Source: Roseibium aggregatum
Lineage (GTDB): Bacteria; Pseudomonadota; Alphaproteobacteria; Rhizobiales; Stappiaceae
Assembly (NCBI RefSeq): GCF_014692675.1
Contig: NZ_JABFCZ010000001.1
Coordinates: 186,001-250,000 of the forward strand
Length of the DNA: 64,000 nt
Direction: 5' to 3'
Both the position numbers and the translations under genes were made by a program. Shown one piece after another: positions 1 to 8,761 of the stretch. Positions within the stretch are counted from its first letter, which is position 1. The number at the start of each line of letters is the position of its first letter. The notes under the pieces were generated by a model. It saw nothing but the letters and a program-made list of their open reading frames with translations, was not told where the DNA came from and made no database searches.

Positions 1-985
1 CAGGGGTAAAGTCGAGGCCGACACCGAATTTCTTGAATTCGATCGAGATGTTGTTGTCGGTTTGCGCGACCGGGATCGGGAACTCGCCACCTGCCAGGAA
101 GCTCGCGTTCTCGCCGGAGATTGCCGTCAATGTCGGTTCCGCCAGGGTGCGGATCACGCCGTCACGCTGCAAGGCCTCGACACTGGCCGACAGGCTCGTA
201 CCGCCGGCCACGAAATTCCCGCCCGCGGACGCCTGGGACACGATCGACGAGTTCACCGGGAAGGTGGCGGAATTGTTGAAGCTGCCGGAGTAATTGCCGA
301 CGCCGATGGTCCCGCTCAGGTTGACGCCGAGCTGCTTGACGATCGACCGTTCGACCTCGGCGACGGTGACCTTCAGATAGACCTGGTCCTCGCCCTCCAC
401 GGAGATCATGTTGAGAACATCGGACGCCTTCACGCCGTTGCCGGCGAAACGGGCCGCGATATCGGCAGCCCGCTGGGCGTCTGCGGTATTGCGGGCCGTT
501 CCCGACAGGATGATATTGCCGCTCACCGAATCGGCCGTGATGTTCGACTTGGGAACGGCGCGGCGGATCAGCCTGGTCAGGTCGGACGTATCCGGTTCGA
601 CCCGCAGGTTGAATGTCGCAAGTTCCCGGCCGCTCCGGCTGAACAGAACCAGATTTGCCTGACCGGTCTTGTTGCCGAGAACGAAGACCCGATGCTGCGT
701 GCGAACCACCGCGTCGGCAATTTCGGGATTGGAGACCAGAACGTCGGCGACTTCCTCGGCAAGGTCGATCACCACGGACCGCCCGATGCCGACGCGAAGC
801 AGACGCTCGGAGACCCGTTCGCCGGCGGCAACATGCACCTGTTTGGGAAAGCTGTCTTCCGCCCGCGCGCTGTCAGGCGACAACAGGCAGGCGGCGAACA
901 GGGCCAGGATCAGAACCGCAGACCGCATTATGCCTGCGCCGCGTCCGCCCGCTTTTCGGTTTGTTGCATCGAGAAACTTCGTCAT
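1..985 (-). CDS. cpaC: Tad pilus secretin CpaC/RcpA, 3' part beyond window edge
   Basis: Outer-membrane secretin of the type IVb (Flp/Tad) pilus, partial: 328 codons are visible and the C-terminal secretin core lies outside the window. The protein begins MTKFLDATN, with a hydrophobic signal segment at about residues 20-42 ending SARA. A pilus N-terminal domain follows (VVIDL...VLVSNPEIADAVV, about 65-90), then a BON-like repeat (SGNIILSG) and the start of the secretin domain (EGEDQVYLKVTVAEVER, LAEPTLTAISGE). The ATG overlaps the cpaB stop by 4 bp (ATGA), so translation is probably coupled. The next genes of the operon (cpaD, cpaE, cpaF) would be expected further left. Confidence 0.93.
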   Translation of the reverse strand, partial: MTKFLDATNRKAGGRGAGIMRSAVLILALFAACLLSPDSARAEDSFPKQVHVAAGERVSERLLRVGIGRSVVIDLAEEVADVLVSNPEIADAVVRTQHRVFVLGNKTGQANLVLFSRSGRELATFNLRVEPDTSDLTRLIRRAVPKSNITADSVSGNIILSGTARNTADAQRAADIAARFAGNGVKASDVLNMISVEGEDQVYLKVTVAEVERSIVKQLGVNLSGTIGVGNYSGSFNNSATFPVNSSIVSQASAGGNFVAGGTSLSASVEALQRDGVIRTLAEPTLTAISGENASFLAGGEFPIPVAQTDNNISIEFKKFGVGLDFTP

Positions 986-1752
986 TGCGTGCCCGCCTGA
1001 CTTGAAACGCCGTATTTCACAAAATTGACTCCCCCCCGGCGACGGATCGGTTCGTTGTCGTCGTCCGAGGAGTCCTGGGCACTTCGCAAGGCCAGGGAAA
1101 TGGTGCCGAGCTGCTGGGACTGGGCGACGATCTCTGCCTGTTCCGGGGTCAGTTCCAGCGTTGCCGTCCGTTTCGGCGAAAGGGACTTTTCATCCTTTTC
1201 GCCGGCGGTGGTCGTGTCGATTGCAAGGACACGAATGTTTTCAAGGAAGGTTTCGCTCAGAACCGAACGATCCTCATTCTGCCGCGTCAGGATCAGGTCG
1301 ACCTTGTCGCCGGGCAGGATGAAGCCGCCGGCGGTGGTTTCCGCTTCAACGCCAACCGCGATCGCGCGCTTTCCTTTCGGCAAAATGGACGCCATGAAGC
1401 CCTTGTCGGTGTTGATGAGACGCTGCGAGCGGATCGGCTCGCCCTGATAGATGGGCGCCTTGGCAATATGGCCGACATAGGTCTCGCCGGCTTTCGGCTC
1501 TTTCTCGTGCGTGATCGCGCCGGGCGGCACCGCGTCGCTCGGCCAGTCGGCCCAGGAAAGGCTCTTTGCAGCCAGTTTCTGACCCAGGCCGATATCCTTG
1601 GCCGCGACCAGAACCTTTGCTTTTTCAGACTTGGCGGGCGCTTCCGTCATCACCTTTTTCGGCGCCGGCGATTGGCTGGTCATAACCATGCGCGCGGCCA
1701 GCAAACCTGCCCCGAGCGCAACACCAAGAACCAAAAGTCGTGCGTACTTCAT
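982..1752 (-). CDS. cpaB: Tad pilus assembly protein CpaB/RcpC
   Basis: Periplasmic/inner-membrane pilus assembly protein that works with the CpaC secretin. About 256 residues: an N-terminal membrane anchor (MKYARLLVLGVALGAGLLA), then a SAF domain beginning VLVAAKDIGLGQKL and a C-terminal RcpC domain (ILPKGKRAIAVGVEAET, FILPGDKVDLIL). The ATG at 1752 is preferred because it opens the signal anchor. An in-frame GTG at 1764 would add four residues, and neither start has a strong ribosome binding site. It lies 219 bp downstream of cpaA, so it may have its own promoter in the AT-rich gap 1753-1971, and it overlaps cpaC by 4 bp. Confidence 0.9.
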   Translation of the reverse strand: MKYARLLVLGVALGAGLLAARMVMTSQSPAPKKVMTEAPAKSEKAKVLVAAKDIGLGQKLAAKSLSWADWPSDAVPPGAITHEKEPKAGETYVGHIAKAPIYQGEPIRSQRLINTDKGFMASILPKGKRAIAVGVEAETTAGGFILPGDKVDLILTRQNEDRSVLSETFLENIRVLAIDTTTAGEKDEKSLSPKRTATLELTPEQAEIVAQSQQLGTISLALRSAQDSSDDDNEPIRRRGGVNFVKYGVSSQAGTQ

Positions 1753-1971
1753 CACTGAACTCACAAAATGACGCGCAACGTTCTGCGCAGCTGACCATCA
1801 TCTTGGGGTCCAATTCGTCAAAACATGGTTAATTGGATATGAGAAAATATCGTTAAGAACTTTTAACCTTATTGAATGATTTATGAATACCTTGCAAATT
1901 GCAGTATTATTACCAATCATTAACCATAAGGCCGTGTAGAGACCCACAACACAGAACCAACAGCTTGAAAA

Positions 1972-2478
1972 TTAGTGGAGCGCGGGGAACCAGAAGGTCG
2001 ACGGATAGACCTGAAGACCTGCCGCGGCAATCGCTATTCCATAGGGAATACCCGTCTTGCGGTCATGGAGACGGGCGATCCAGTCCTGGCGGAACAGCGG
2101 ACCGGGCAGAACCGGCAAGGTCCGGAAGGCCAACAGCCCGACCGTCAGAAACATGCCGTAGATGGCAACCATCGTCAGGAACACCAGCAGGGTTTCGTTG
2201 AACCCGAACCACAGGGCGATCGCGCTGGCGAGTTTTGCATCGCCGCCGCCCATCCAGCCGAGAAAGAACATCGCGAAGCAGGCGACAAAGACGATTCCGC
2301 CACCGGCGAGGTGCCAGCCCCATTGTTCGGGCGACAATCCCAGCGCAATGGCCAGGATGACAAAGCCGGCCACCAGCAGGATTGAAACACGGTTCGGGAT
2401 CTTCATCGTGAACAGATCGGATGCGCCGGCAAAGGCGACCAGAATGGGAAATACGATCAGCTGGATGTTTTCAATCAT
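1972..2478 (-). CDS. cpaA: Tad prepilin peptidase CpaA/TadV
   Basis: Polytopic aspartic prepilin peptidase (A24A, TadV type) that cleaves the Flp and TadE/F-type prepilin leaders at the inner membrane. It is 168 residues, the short form without an N-terminal methylase domain. The two catalytic aspartates are visible: D21 in GASDLFTMKIPN and D80 in GWMGGGDAK. About five hydrophobic segments are present. It lies between flp and cpaB on the same strand. The flp terminator at 2541-2576 separates it from flp, so expression probably depends on read-through or its own promoter. Confidence 0.93.
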   Translation of the reverse strand: MIENIQLIVFPILVAFAGASDLFTMKIPNRVSILLVAGFVILAIALGLSPEQWGWHLAGGGIVFVACFAMFFLGWMGGGDAKLASAIALWFGFNETLLVFLTMVAIYGMFLTVGLLAFRTLPVLPGPLFRQDWIARLHDRKTGIPYGIAIAAAGLQVYPSTFWFPALH

Positions 2479-2540
2479 GACTCGATACCTGTGCCAGGGC
2501 GCGGGGCGCCTGTACCTGAAAACAGCCTAGCCTTTAAAAA

Positions 2541-2576
2541 TTTAAGAAAAGAAAAAGCGGGCGATTGCTCGCCCGC
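2541..2576 (-). terminator. Rho-independent terminator after flp
   Basis: Perfect 8-bp stem (GCGGGCGA / TCGCCCGC, 2557-2564 with 2569-2576) and a 4-nt loop. On the minus strand it is followed by a T-rich tract read from 2556-2541. It lies 57 bp after the flp stop. This would keep the abundant pilin message separate from the assembly genes downstream, a common layout at Flp loci. Confidence 0.85.
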
Positions 2577-2633
2577 TTTTCGAAACCGGATCCCGAAATG
2601 CGCAGTGGCCTTTCGGAAAGACCGACAGACCGC

Positions 2634-2813
2634 TTACTGAGCGTCTGCAGTCGTCAGAGCCGAGCTGATGTCGGAGAAGATGTTCTTCAGGCTGTCGGAC
2701 ATGGTGCCGAGAACGCCGATGATGACGACGGACACGAGGCCAGCGATCAGGCCGTATTCGATTGCGGTTGCGCCAGACTCGTCCTTGGCGAAACGTGCGA
2801 AAATGTTCTTCAT
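2634..2813 (-). CDS. flp: Flp family type IVb pilin
   Basis: Major pilin subunit, 59 residues. The leader MKNIFARFAKDESG ends at the cleavage Gly and is followed by ATAIEYGLIAGLVSVVIIGVL, the classic Flp motif with Glu5 and adjacent Tyr, forming the hydrophobic assembly helix. The C-terminal part is short and polar (TADAQ end). The ATG at 2813 is chosen because it sits about 8 nt after GGAG and gives a normal Flp leader; the reading frame stays open upstream but without pilin features. It would be processed by CpaA. Transcription presumably starts in the AT-rich gap 2814-3360. Confidence 0.95.
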   Translation of the reverse strand: MKNIFARFAKDESGATAIEYGLIAGLVSVVIIGVLGTMSDSLKNIFSDISSALTTADAQ

Positions 2814-3360
2814 GTGTTTGCTCCAAATTCCACTTGTATTGACAGCTTCTTTTGTTTTGCCCATTGAGCCTGTTGTTCGGCCCTTCCGAGGCATGGAGGG
2901 AGCTTACGTCGTAGCAGTTTCCAAGCGGTTAAATTTACCACTAACTTCTGATGTATTCCTAACAAAACTACCTATGGTTAACAGATTACATACTTAACAA
3001 TACGTTATTTATACAATTTCTCTTCAAATTCTTTTAAATATCCATCATGTCTTCTCAGCCATAATACGTATATTATACTACATTACGCAATAGATTAAAT
3101 CCCCGGGAGACAACTTTTCTCACAAGTCCTCCATCATGATGGAAATACAGGGCAATTTTCCCTGTACCTGCGTCCGCCGGAAAATCATGGCTCTTGCGAC
3201 GGCCATTCCGGAAATACCTGAAATTGCCGCCATAGCGTGTATTTCTTGCGCACATACAATCTCTTAGACCGTATTCACTCTTCTTCGGACCGCACGTTAG
3301 GGCTTCCTTCACCTTGTTACCGACTAATAGTCGAAAACACGGTTGAATCTGGAGTACGCC
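2814..3360. promoter_or_regulatory. AT-rich divergent control region of the Tad locus
   Basis: This 547-bp gap separates flp (minus) from the plus-strand pilus genes. It is strikingly AT-rich at 2930-3100 and carries no convincing coding frame. Two small symmetrical sites are visible: a perfect 12-bp palindrome CCATCATGATGG (3131-3142) and a 7-bp inverted repeat TACAGGG/CCCTGTA with a 7-bp spacer (3146-3166). Either could be an operator or an mRNA leader hairpin. No specific regulator can be assigned. Confidence 0.5.
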
Positions 3361-3834
3361 ATGAGTGTGAGGCTCACTCTGCTAAGAAATCTGGCTGTCA
3401 TGGCACTGTTCGTCCTGACCACCGGCCATGCATATGCCAGCGAGGATCCGGTCACCGTCACCGTTGACCGTGCGAAGGTCTTTCGCATCCAGGAACCCGC
3501 AAGCACCGTCATCGTCGGCAACCCTTTCATTGCCGATGTCTCCATGCACGACCGTTTCACCGTTGTTGTCACAGGAAAGAGCTATGGAAGCACCAACCTG
3601 GTCATCCTCGACAACAAGGGCGAGCCGATCATCGATGAAGTCATCGTCGTCCGCGCTTCCGACGAGAACGTGGTCTCCGTCATGCGCAATGCGCTGCGCC
3701 AGACCTATACCTGCTCGCCGGTGTGCGAACCGACGTTGAGGATGGGCGATTCCCAGGCGGCCTTCGACACCTATGCCCAGCAGGCAACCACGCGCAACGA
3801 TCTTGCCGAAAAGGCAGCCGGTGCCCTTAAATAG
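3361..3834 (+). CDS. Stand-alone CpaC N-terminal-domain pilus protein
   Basis: Secreted protein of 157 residues with a signal peptide (LLRNLAVMALFVLTTGHAYA). It is followed by the pilus-assembly N-terminal domain (T2SS-T3SS_pil_N type): VTVDRAKVFRIQ, VIVGNPFIADVS, VTGKSYGSTNLVILD. This segment resembles the N-domain of the CpaC protein encoded at 1-985, but the secretin core is absent. The C-terminal tail instead carries TCSPVCEP, a Cys-x3-Cys pair that could form a disulfide. ATG 3361 has TGGAG about 7 nt upstream. It is first in an operon with two TadE-like genes. A role as secretin accessory or periplasmic adaptor is inferred from homology and position. Confidence 0.85.
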   Translation: MSVRLTLLRNLAVMALFVLTTGHAYASEDPVTVTVDRAKVFRIQEPASTVIVGNPFIADVSMHDRFTVVVTGKSYGSTNLVILDNKGEPIIDEVIVVRASDENVVSVMRNALRQTYTCSPVCEPTLRMGDSQAAFDTYAQQATTRNDLAEKAAGALK

Positions 3835-3845
3835 GAAAGAAGGTA

Positions 3846-4442
3846 ATGACTAGCCCGCGCGCCTCAGCATTTTCCCTTCCGCGCATGGCCGGCCGGCTGG
3901 TCCGGACAGCCGCCCGGATCGGCGCGCGCTATTCGGACGACCGCCGGGGGGTGACGGCAATCGAGTTCGCCATCGTCGGAATTCCCTTCCTGATGATCGT
4001 TCTCGGTATCGTGGAAATGGGGCTGGCCTTCTTCGTCAATCGTCTCGTCGACAACGCCGTGCTTGAATCCGCCCGCATCGTGCGCACCGGGCAGGCGCAG
4101 AAGTCGAGTTTCAGCGCAGACGATTTCAAGGACGAGATCTGCACCAACCTGCCGAGCTTCCTGTGCAACAAGGACAAGTTCATCGTCGATGTGACCACCT
4201 ACACCAACTTCTCGGGCCTGAATTCGATGGACTCGCTGTTCGACGAAAACGGCGATCTGAAAGACAGTTTCAATTTCAATATCGGCTGCTCGAATTCCAT
4301 CGTCGTCGCCCGCGTCGTTTACCGATGGCCCATGTTCACCGCGCTGCTGCAGTTCGACAGCGGTGACACGGGCAGTGCCGAACGCCTTCTTTATTCGACC
4401 GCGGTCTTCCGGAACGAACCCTTTCCGTGGAGCTGTTCGTAA
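3846..4442 (+). CDS. TadE-like pseudopilin
   Basis: Minor pilin-like protein of 198 residues. After a basic cytoplasmic leader the motif RRGVTAIEFAIVGIPFLMIVLGIVEM opens the TadE domain, containing the prepilin-type Gly-Val...Glu pattern and a membrane helix (about residues 36-62). The rest is a polar periplasmic domain with cysteines in ICTNLPSFLCNK and NIGCSNS. The ATG follows AGAAGG with a short spacer. The stop overlaps the next start (TAATG), so the two TadE-like proteins are probably translationally coupled and may act as a pair, as TadE and TadF do. Confidence 0.88.
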   Translation: MTSPRASAFSLPRMAGRLVRTAARIGARYSDDRRGVTAIEFAIVGIPFLMIVLGIVEMGLAFFVNRLVDNAVLESARIVRTGQAQKSSFSADDFKDEICTNLPSFLCNKDKFIVDVTTYTNFSGLNSMDSLFDENGDLKDSFNFNIGCSNSIVVARVVYRWPMFTALLQFDSGDTGSAERLLYSTAVFRNEPFPWSCS

Positions 4443-5026
4443 TGCCTAATGCAGCCGGCACTTTCTTTCGTGACGCCGTCCAGCGGCTGAGAGCCGACAG
4501 GCGCGGCATTGCAGCGGTGGAATTCGCCCTGCTCTTACCGTTCCTGCTGATCCTCCTGATCGGCATGTCGGAAACGGTGACCGCCCTGAATACCGACCGC
4601 AAGGTCAGCCAGGTTGCCAGTTCCGCAGCAGACCTTGTGGCACAGGCCGAAACGATCAGCACCAGCGAAATCGCCGACATCATGCTCGCCGCCGAGCAGA
4701 TCATGTTGCCTTATTCGGATACGCCGCTGGATGTGATCATCGCCAGCGTGACCTTCAACGAGGACGGGGATCCGGAAGTCGACTGGAGCAGAAACAAAGC
4801 CGGCACCGCCCCCTGGACGGCCGGGTCCGCGCCGCCGATCGATATTCCCGAGTCGATCGCGGTTGCGGGAAGCTCCCTTATCGTGGGCAAATCCACCTAT
4901 ACCTACGTGCCGTTGTTCGCGTCGATGCTGCAGAACATCTTTCCGCGCGCGACCTCGATCGCCCTCGGCGACACCTATTTTCTGAAGCCCCGCCTGACGA
5001 CGACCGTTACGCTCACCGGCGGCTGA
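4442..5026 (+). CDS. TadE/TadF-like pilus protein
   Basis: About 194 residues. A basic leader precedes DRRGIAAVEFALLLPFLLILLIGM, the TadE-type cleavage and hydrophobic segment; a periplasmic domain follows and ends FLKPRLTTTVTLTGG. The ATG at 4442 overlaps the upstream stop as TAATG; an in-frame GTG at 4427 is less likely. It lacks the von Willebrand domain of full-length TadG, so TadE/F-like is the safer name. It is last in the three-gene plus-strand pilus operon, and no terminator hairpin was seen before the next gene. Confidence 0.85.
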   Translation: MPNAAGTFFRDAVQRLRADRRGIAAVEFALLLPFLLILLIGMSETVTALNTDRKVSQVASSAADLVAQAETISTSEIADIMLAAEQIMLPYSDTPLDVIIASVTFNEDGDPEVDWSRNKAGTAPWTAGSAPPIDIPESIAVAGSSLIVGKSTYTYVPLFASMLQNIFPRATSIALGDTYFLKPRLTTTVTLTGG

Positions 5027-5143
5027 ACATACCCAATTGCGCGTATTTGTTCCGACGCGGAAGACGGTTACCCTCGCCACACAATTGCTGCACTGCGGGA
5101 CCAGCCTCAAGCCCACTCCCGCCGCGTTCGACAAGGGGACGGC

Positions 5144-6556
5144 ATGCCGACAAATCGCACCTACGAACAGATATCCGTCGGAGATACGGCTGAAATCTCC
5201 AGGGTCTGCACCGCGAACGACCTCCTGGTCTTCGCCCACGCCTCCGGCAATCACAATCCGCTGCACCTTCCGGATACGGACTGGACCGGCGACGGGAAGA
5301 TCGACAAACCGGTCGCCCCGTCCATGTGGATCGGCGCACTGGTCTCCGCGGTTCTGGGAAACATCCTTCCCGGGCCGGGGACGGTCTACAGGAGCCAGAC
5401 CTTCAACTTCCGCAACCGGGTCGCCGTCGGCGAAACCGTGACGGTGCGGCTCGAAGTCGCCGCCAAGAAGCCGGACGGCGTGGTGGAACTCGATGTCAGG
5501 GTCACCAAGGGCGAGGGAACACTCGTCGCGGACGGCATCGCCGACGTGCTCGCGCCGACACGGCCCATTGAATTCGACGCCTCCCACCTGCCGTCCCTGC
5601 TGGTGGAACGGCACCGTCATTTCAACCGGCTGCTCGAACTGGCCAGAACGCTCCCTCCTCTGCCGACGGCTGTGATTGCGCCGGATGATCCCAATTCCCT
5701 GGAAGGCGCCCTGAAGGCTGCACGGGAAGGGTTGATCAAACCGGTCCTGATCGGAGCGGGCGAGCGCATACAAAGGGCGGCGGAGGCCCTGAAGGAAGAT
5801 ATCTCCGGCTTCGAATTGATCGACATCGAGAACGAATCCGAAGCCGCGGCACGCGGCGTTGCCATGGTCCACGAAGGCAAGGTCCGTGCGCTCATGAAGG
5901 GGCATCTGCATACGGACGAGCTGTTGCATCATGTGGTCAAGAGCGACGGCGGGCTGCGCACCAAGAGGCGGATCAGCCACGTCTTCGTCATGGACATTCC
6001 CGGGCGCGACACGCCGGTCCTGATTTCCGACGCGGCGATCAACATCGTTCCCGACCTCAACACCAAGGTCGACATCACCCAGAATGCAATCGACTGCGCG
6101 CTGGCGCTTGGTCTGGAAAGCCCGAAGGTCGGTATCCTTTCGGCCATTGAAACCGTCAATCCGGCCATTCCCTCCAGCCTCGACGCAGCGGTTCTTTCCA
6201 AGATGGCCGAACGCGGCCAGATCAAGGGCGGCATCGTCGACGGTCCGCTCGCCATGGACAATGCGATCGACGTGCAGGCGGCCAGGACGAAGGGCATCAC
6301 CTCGCTCGTTGCCGGTCACGCGGAAGTGCTGATCGTGCCCAATCTGGAATCGGGCAACATGCTTGCCAAGGAACTCACCTTCATCGCCCATGCTGAAGCC
6401 GCCGGGCTGGTGATCGGCGCCAAGGTTCCGATCATGCTGACAAGCCGCGCCGACGATGTCAGGGCAAGGCTCGCCTCCTGCGCCCTGGCGCTGCTGTACC
6501 ATTACTGGCTTGTCAACGGCGCCCCCGTCGCACTCCTGAAAAGCGGAGAAGACTGA
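5144..6556 (+). CDS. Bifunctional enoyl-CoA hydratase/phosphate acetyltransferase
   Basis: Fusion protein of 470 residues. Residues 1-145 form a MaoC-like hot-dog domain (DLLVFAHASGNHNPLH, the hydratase-2 style Asp/His region). Residues about 150-470 form a Pta/Ptb phosphotransacylase domain (LKAAREGLIKPVLIGAG, KGHLHTDELLHHVVK, GIVDGPLAMDNAID). The ATG follows AAGGGGACGGC. It lies 2 bp before the acetate kinase gene, so an acyl-CoA would pass to acyl-phosphate and then to acid plus ATP. Which acyl chain is used (acetyl, propionyl, butyryl or a PHA-derived 3-hydroxyacyl/enoyl) cannot be told from sequence. Confidence 0.93.
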   Translation: MPTNRTYEQISVGDTAEISRVCTANDLLVFAHASGNHNPLHLPDTDWTGDGKIDKPVAPSMWIGALVSAVLGNILPGPGTVYRSQTFNFRNRVAVGETVTVRLEVAAKKPDGVVELDVRVTKGEGTLVADGIADVLAPTRPIEFDASHLPSLLVERHRHFNRLLELARTLPPLPTAVIAPDDPNSLEGALKAAREGLIKPVLIGAGERIQRAAEALKEDISGFELIDIENESEAAARGVAMVHEGKVRALMKGHLHTDELLHHVVKSDGGLRTKRRISHVFVMDIPGRDTPVLISDAAINIVPDLNTKVDITQNAIDCALALGLESPKVGILSAIETVNPAIPSSLDAAVLSKMAERGQIKGGIVDGPLAMDNAIDVQAARTKGITSLVAGHAEVLIVPNLESGNMLAKELTFIAHAEAAGLVIGAKVPIMLTSRADDVRARLASCALALLYHYWLVNGAPVALLKSGED

Positions 6557-6558
6557 TC

Positions 6559-7743
6559 ATGGCGGATCAGCCGGACATCCTGGTTCTGAACAGCGGATCC
6601 TCGTCGATCAAGTTCAACCTCTACGAAGGCGAACGGGAGCTCATATCCGGCCAGATTTCCGGCCTCGGCGCCCAGCCCCACATCAACCTGCATCTTCACG
6701 GCAAGGCCGCCGACGTCAACCAGGACCTCAGCGCGCAAGACGGCGCCAACCATGAAGCCGCCCTGGCGGCCCTGCTTCAGATCCTGGAGCGGGAAACGGG
6801 CCGGATCTCGGTGGAGGCCATCGGCCACCGGGTGGTGCATGGTGGCGTCGACTATGCCGCTCCGCTTGTTCTGAACGATGCCAGGCTTGAGGAACTGGCA
6901 CGGCTCAATCCGCTGGCGCCCCTGCACCAGCCGCACAACCTCGCCGGCATCCGCGCCTCGCGTGCCGCATTCCCAGAGGCGCTGCAGGTCGCCTGTTTCG
7001 ATACGGCCTTTCACCGGCACCATCCCTGGGTGAACGATACCTTCGCCCTGCCCCGCAGCTATTATGACGAAGGCATCCGGCGTTACGGCTTTCACGGCCT
7101 GTCCTACGAATACATCTGCTCGTATCTGAAGGACCACCACGTGGAGGCCTTCGGCGGCAAGCTGGTGGTCGCCCACCTGGGCAACGGCGCCTCCATGTGC
7201 GCCATTGAGAACGGCAAAAGCATCGGCTCCACAATGGGCTTTACCGCGCTCGACGGCCTGCCCATGGGCACCAGATGCGGCCAGCTCGATCCCGGTGTCG
7301 TGCTCTATCTGCTGACCACCAAGGGCATGAGCGCCGACGAGATTACCGACCTGCTCTACAAGGATTCCGGCCTGAAAGGTCTTTCCGGCCTCAGCCAGGA
7401 CATGCGCCTTCTGAGCGAGAGCACGGACCCGGCGGCGGCGGAAGCGATCGACTATTTCGTGTTCCGGATCCGGCGGGAACTCGGCGCGATGGCGGCGATC
7501 CTGCGCGGGCTCGACACGCTCGTTTTCACCGGCGGGATCGGAGAACATTCCGCCCTCGTGCGTCAGCGGGTCTGCGAGGATCAGGACTGGCTCGGCATGA
7601 AGATCGACAGGCAAAAAAACGCATCGAACGCATCCGACATCGCCTGCGACACTTCAAGGGTGAGGATCATGGCCGTCCCGACGAATGAGGAGGAGATGAT
7701 CCGCCGGCACACCCTGGAGCTGCTCGAAACAGTGTCCGGCTAA
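6559..7743 (+). CDS. ackA: Acetate/propionate kinase
   Basis: Acetate kinase family (ASKHA fold), 394 residues, converting acyl-phosphate plus ADP to acid plus ATP. The motifs are complete: ILVLNSGSSSIKFNLY at the N-terminus, GHRVVHGG, CFDTAFH with the catalytic Asp, YGFHGLSYEYI, HLGNGASMCAI, PMGTRCGQLDPG, FTGGIGEHSALVRQ and VPTNEEEMI. The gene starts 2 bp after the Pta-fusion stop, a tight two-gene operon. Its stop overlaps the convergent PhnD-like gene by 4 bp. Confidence 0.95.
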   Translation: MADQPDILVLNSGSSSIKFNLYEGERELISGQISGLGAQPHINLHLHGKAADVNQDLSAQDGANHEAALAALLQILERETGRISVEAIGHRVVHGGVDYAAPLVLNDARLEELARLNPLAPLHQPHNLAGIRASRAAFPEALQVACFDTAFHRHHPWVNDTFALPRSYYDEGIRRYGFHGLSYEYICSYLKDHHVEAFGGKLVVAHLGNGASMCAIENGKSIGSTMGFTALDGLPMGTRCGQLDPGVVLYLLTTKGMSADEITDLLYKDSGLKGLSGLSQDMRLLSESTDPAAAEAIDYFVFRIRRELGAMAAILRGLDTLVFTGGIGEHSALVRQRVCEDQDWLGMKIDRQKNASNASDIACDTSRVRIMAVPTNEEEMIRRHTLELLETVSG

Positions 7744-8672
7744 GGCCTTCCGGCCCCTTCCAGTACGGCCTGATACTTCGGCTCATAGGTCCGCAGCACC
7801 GCGCGGTAGTCCGCGTGAACCGTGGGCTCGAATCCGCCGGGCATGTCCGGTTCGACCGCGAAATAGGCGTCCGGCGCCTGGCCCTTCATATCGAGGAGGG
7901 CCGCGCGCAATTTTCGCTTGAACTCGTCGGGCAGGGACAGGCGAACGGTGTGGGCATCATAGGGGATGGGCGGCGACTGCCAGATCACCTTCAGCCGATC
8001 GAGGCCAGGCGCGCCGGAAACATAGAACTCGTTCAGGGTGCCGGCGGTATAGCCGGACGCGACGCTGCCGGCGAGCGTCGACCACGCCGTTGCCGCATCC
8101 ACCCTGCCGTCGAGAACCGCCTGCAGGCCATCGACCGGATCCCTCATGCGCACGAGATTGCGAAAAAAGGCCCGCGGATCGGTTCCCTCGGCCGCCAGGT
8201 TTGCCAGCGGCACGCGGTAACCGGTCACCGAGTCCGGCGCCTGCACGCCGAGCCGGCCGCCGGCGAGATCCTCCAGGGTCAGGGGCCGCTCGGTCGCCCG
8301 GCCGACGATCAGGGCGTAATAGCGGGCAGGAAAGGCATCGGGTCGCGCCGTTGCAAGCGGCTCCACGCATTCGCACAGGGAATAGGTCGCCGCATAGGCG
8401 GACGACGACAGACGCGCATAGTCGATATCACCGGCCGCCAGCGCGTCGACCACATTGCCGAGCGTGTCCATGAGGAACAGGTCAACCGGCAGATCGAGGG
8501 CAGCTTCCAGTTCCCGCCGAAAGGGTTCCAGACGCTCCCGGATTGTCTCGTCGGTCCCGACGGCAACGCCCAGCCGAAGCCTCGGGAGCGGATCCGGTTT
8601 TTCCTTTTCTGCAGCCGCCGCACCTGCTAACGGAAGCAGGCACGCCAGCATCATGGCTGCAAATTTTCTCAT
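7740..8672 (-). CDS. PhnD-like periplasmic substrate-binding protein
   Basis: Secreted protein of about 310 residues with a signal peptide (FAAMMLACLLPLAGAAAA). It has the PhnD/phosphate-phosphonate binding fold: LRLGVAVGTDETIRERLEPF, then NVVDALAAGDIDYARLSSSAYAA, and GLQAVLDGRVDAATAWS. The ATG at 8672 is used; an in-frame GTG at 8678 would add two residues. No transporter ATPase or permease gene lies beside it, so it is an orphan binding protein. The ligand could be a phosphonate, phosphite or another small anion. Some relatives act as sensors rather than transport proteins. Confidence 0.8.
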   Translation of the reverse strand: MRKFAAMMLACLLPLAGAAAAEKEKPDPLPRLRLGVAVGTDETIRERLEPFRRELEAALDLPVDLFLMDTLGNVVDALAAGDIDYARLSSSAYAATYSLCECVEPLATARPDAFPARYYALIVGRATERPLTLEDLAGGRLGVQAPDSVTGYRVPLANLAAEGTDPRAFFRNLVRMRDPVDGLQAVLDGRVDAATAWSTLAGSVASGYTAGTLNEFYVSGAPGLDRLKVIWQSPPIPYDAHTVRLSLPDEFKRKLRAALLDMKGQAPDAYFAVEPDMPGGFEPTVHADYRAVLRTYEPKYQAVLEGAGRP

Positions 8673-8761
8673 GTTCACACGAATACCATCAGCCGGTGGT
8701 TTTCTGAATTCTATCCGATTCTTCCCCCCGATTTCCGGATGCCATCCTTCCAGGAGACTTC

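Noticed and set aside
2814..3360. Small genes in the AT-rich Tad control region
   Set aside because: Short frames there have no ribosome binding site, no family likeness and a base composition unlike coding DNA.
4535..6502. Minus-strand open frame of about 655 codons
   Set aside because: Antisense to the TadE-like and MaoC-Pta genes; no domain signature.
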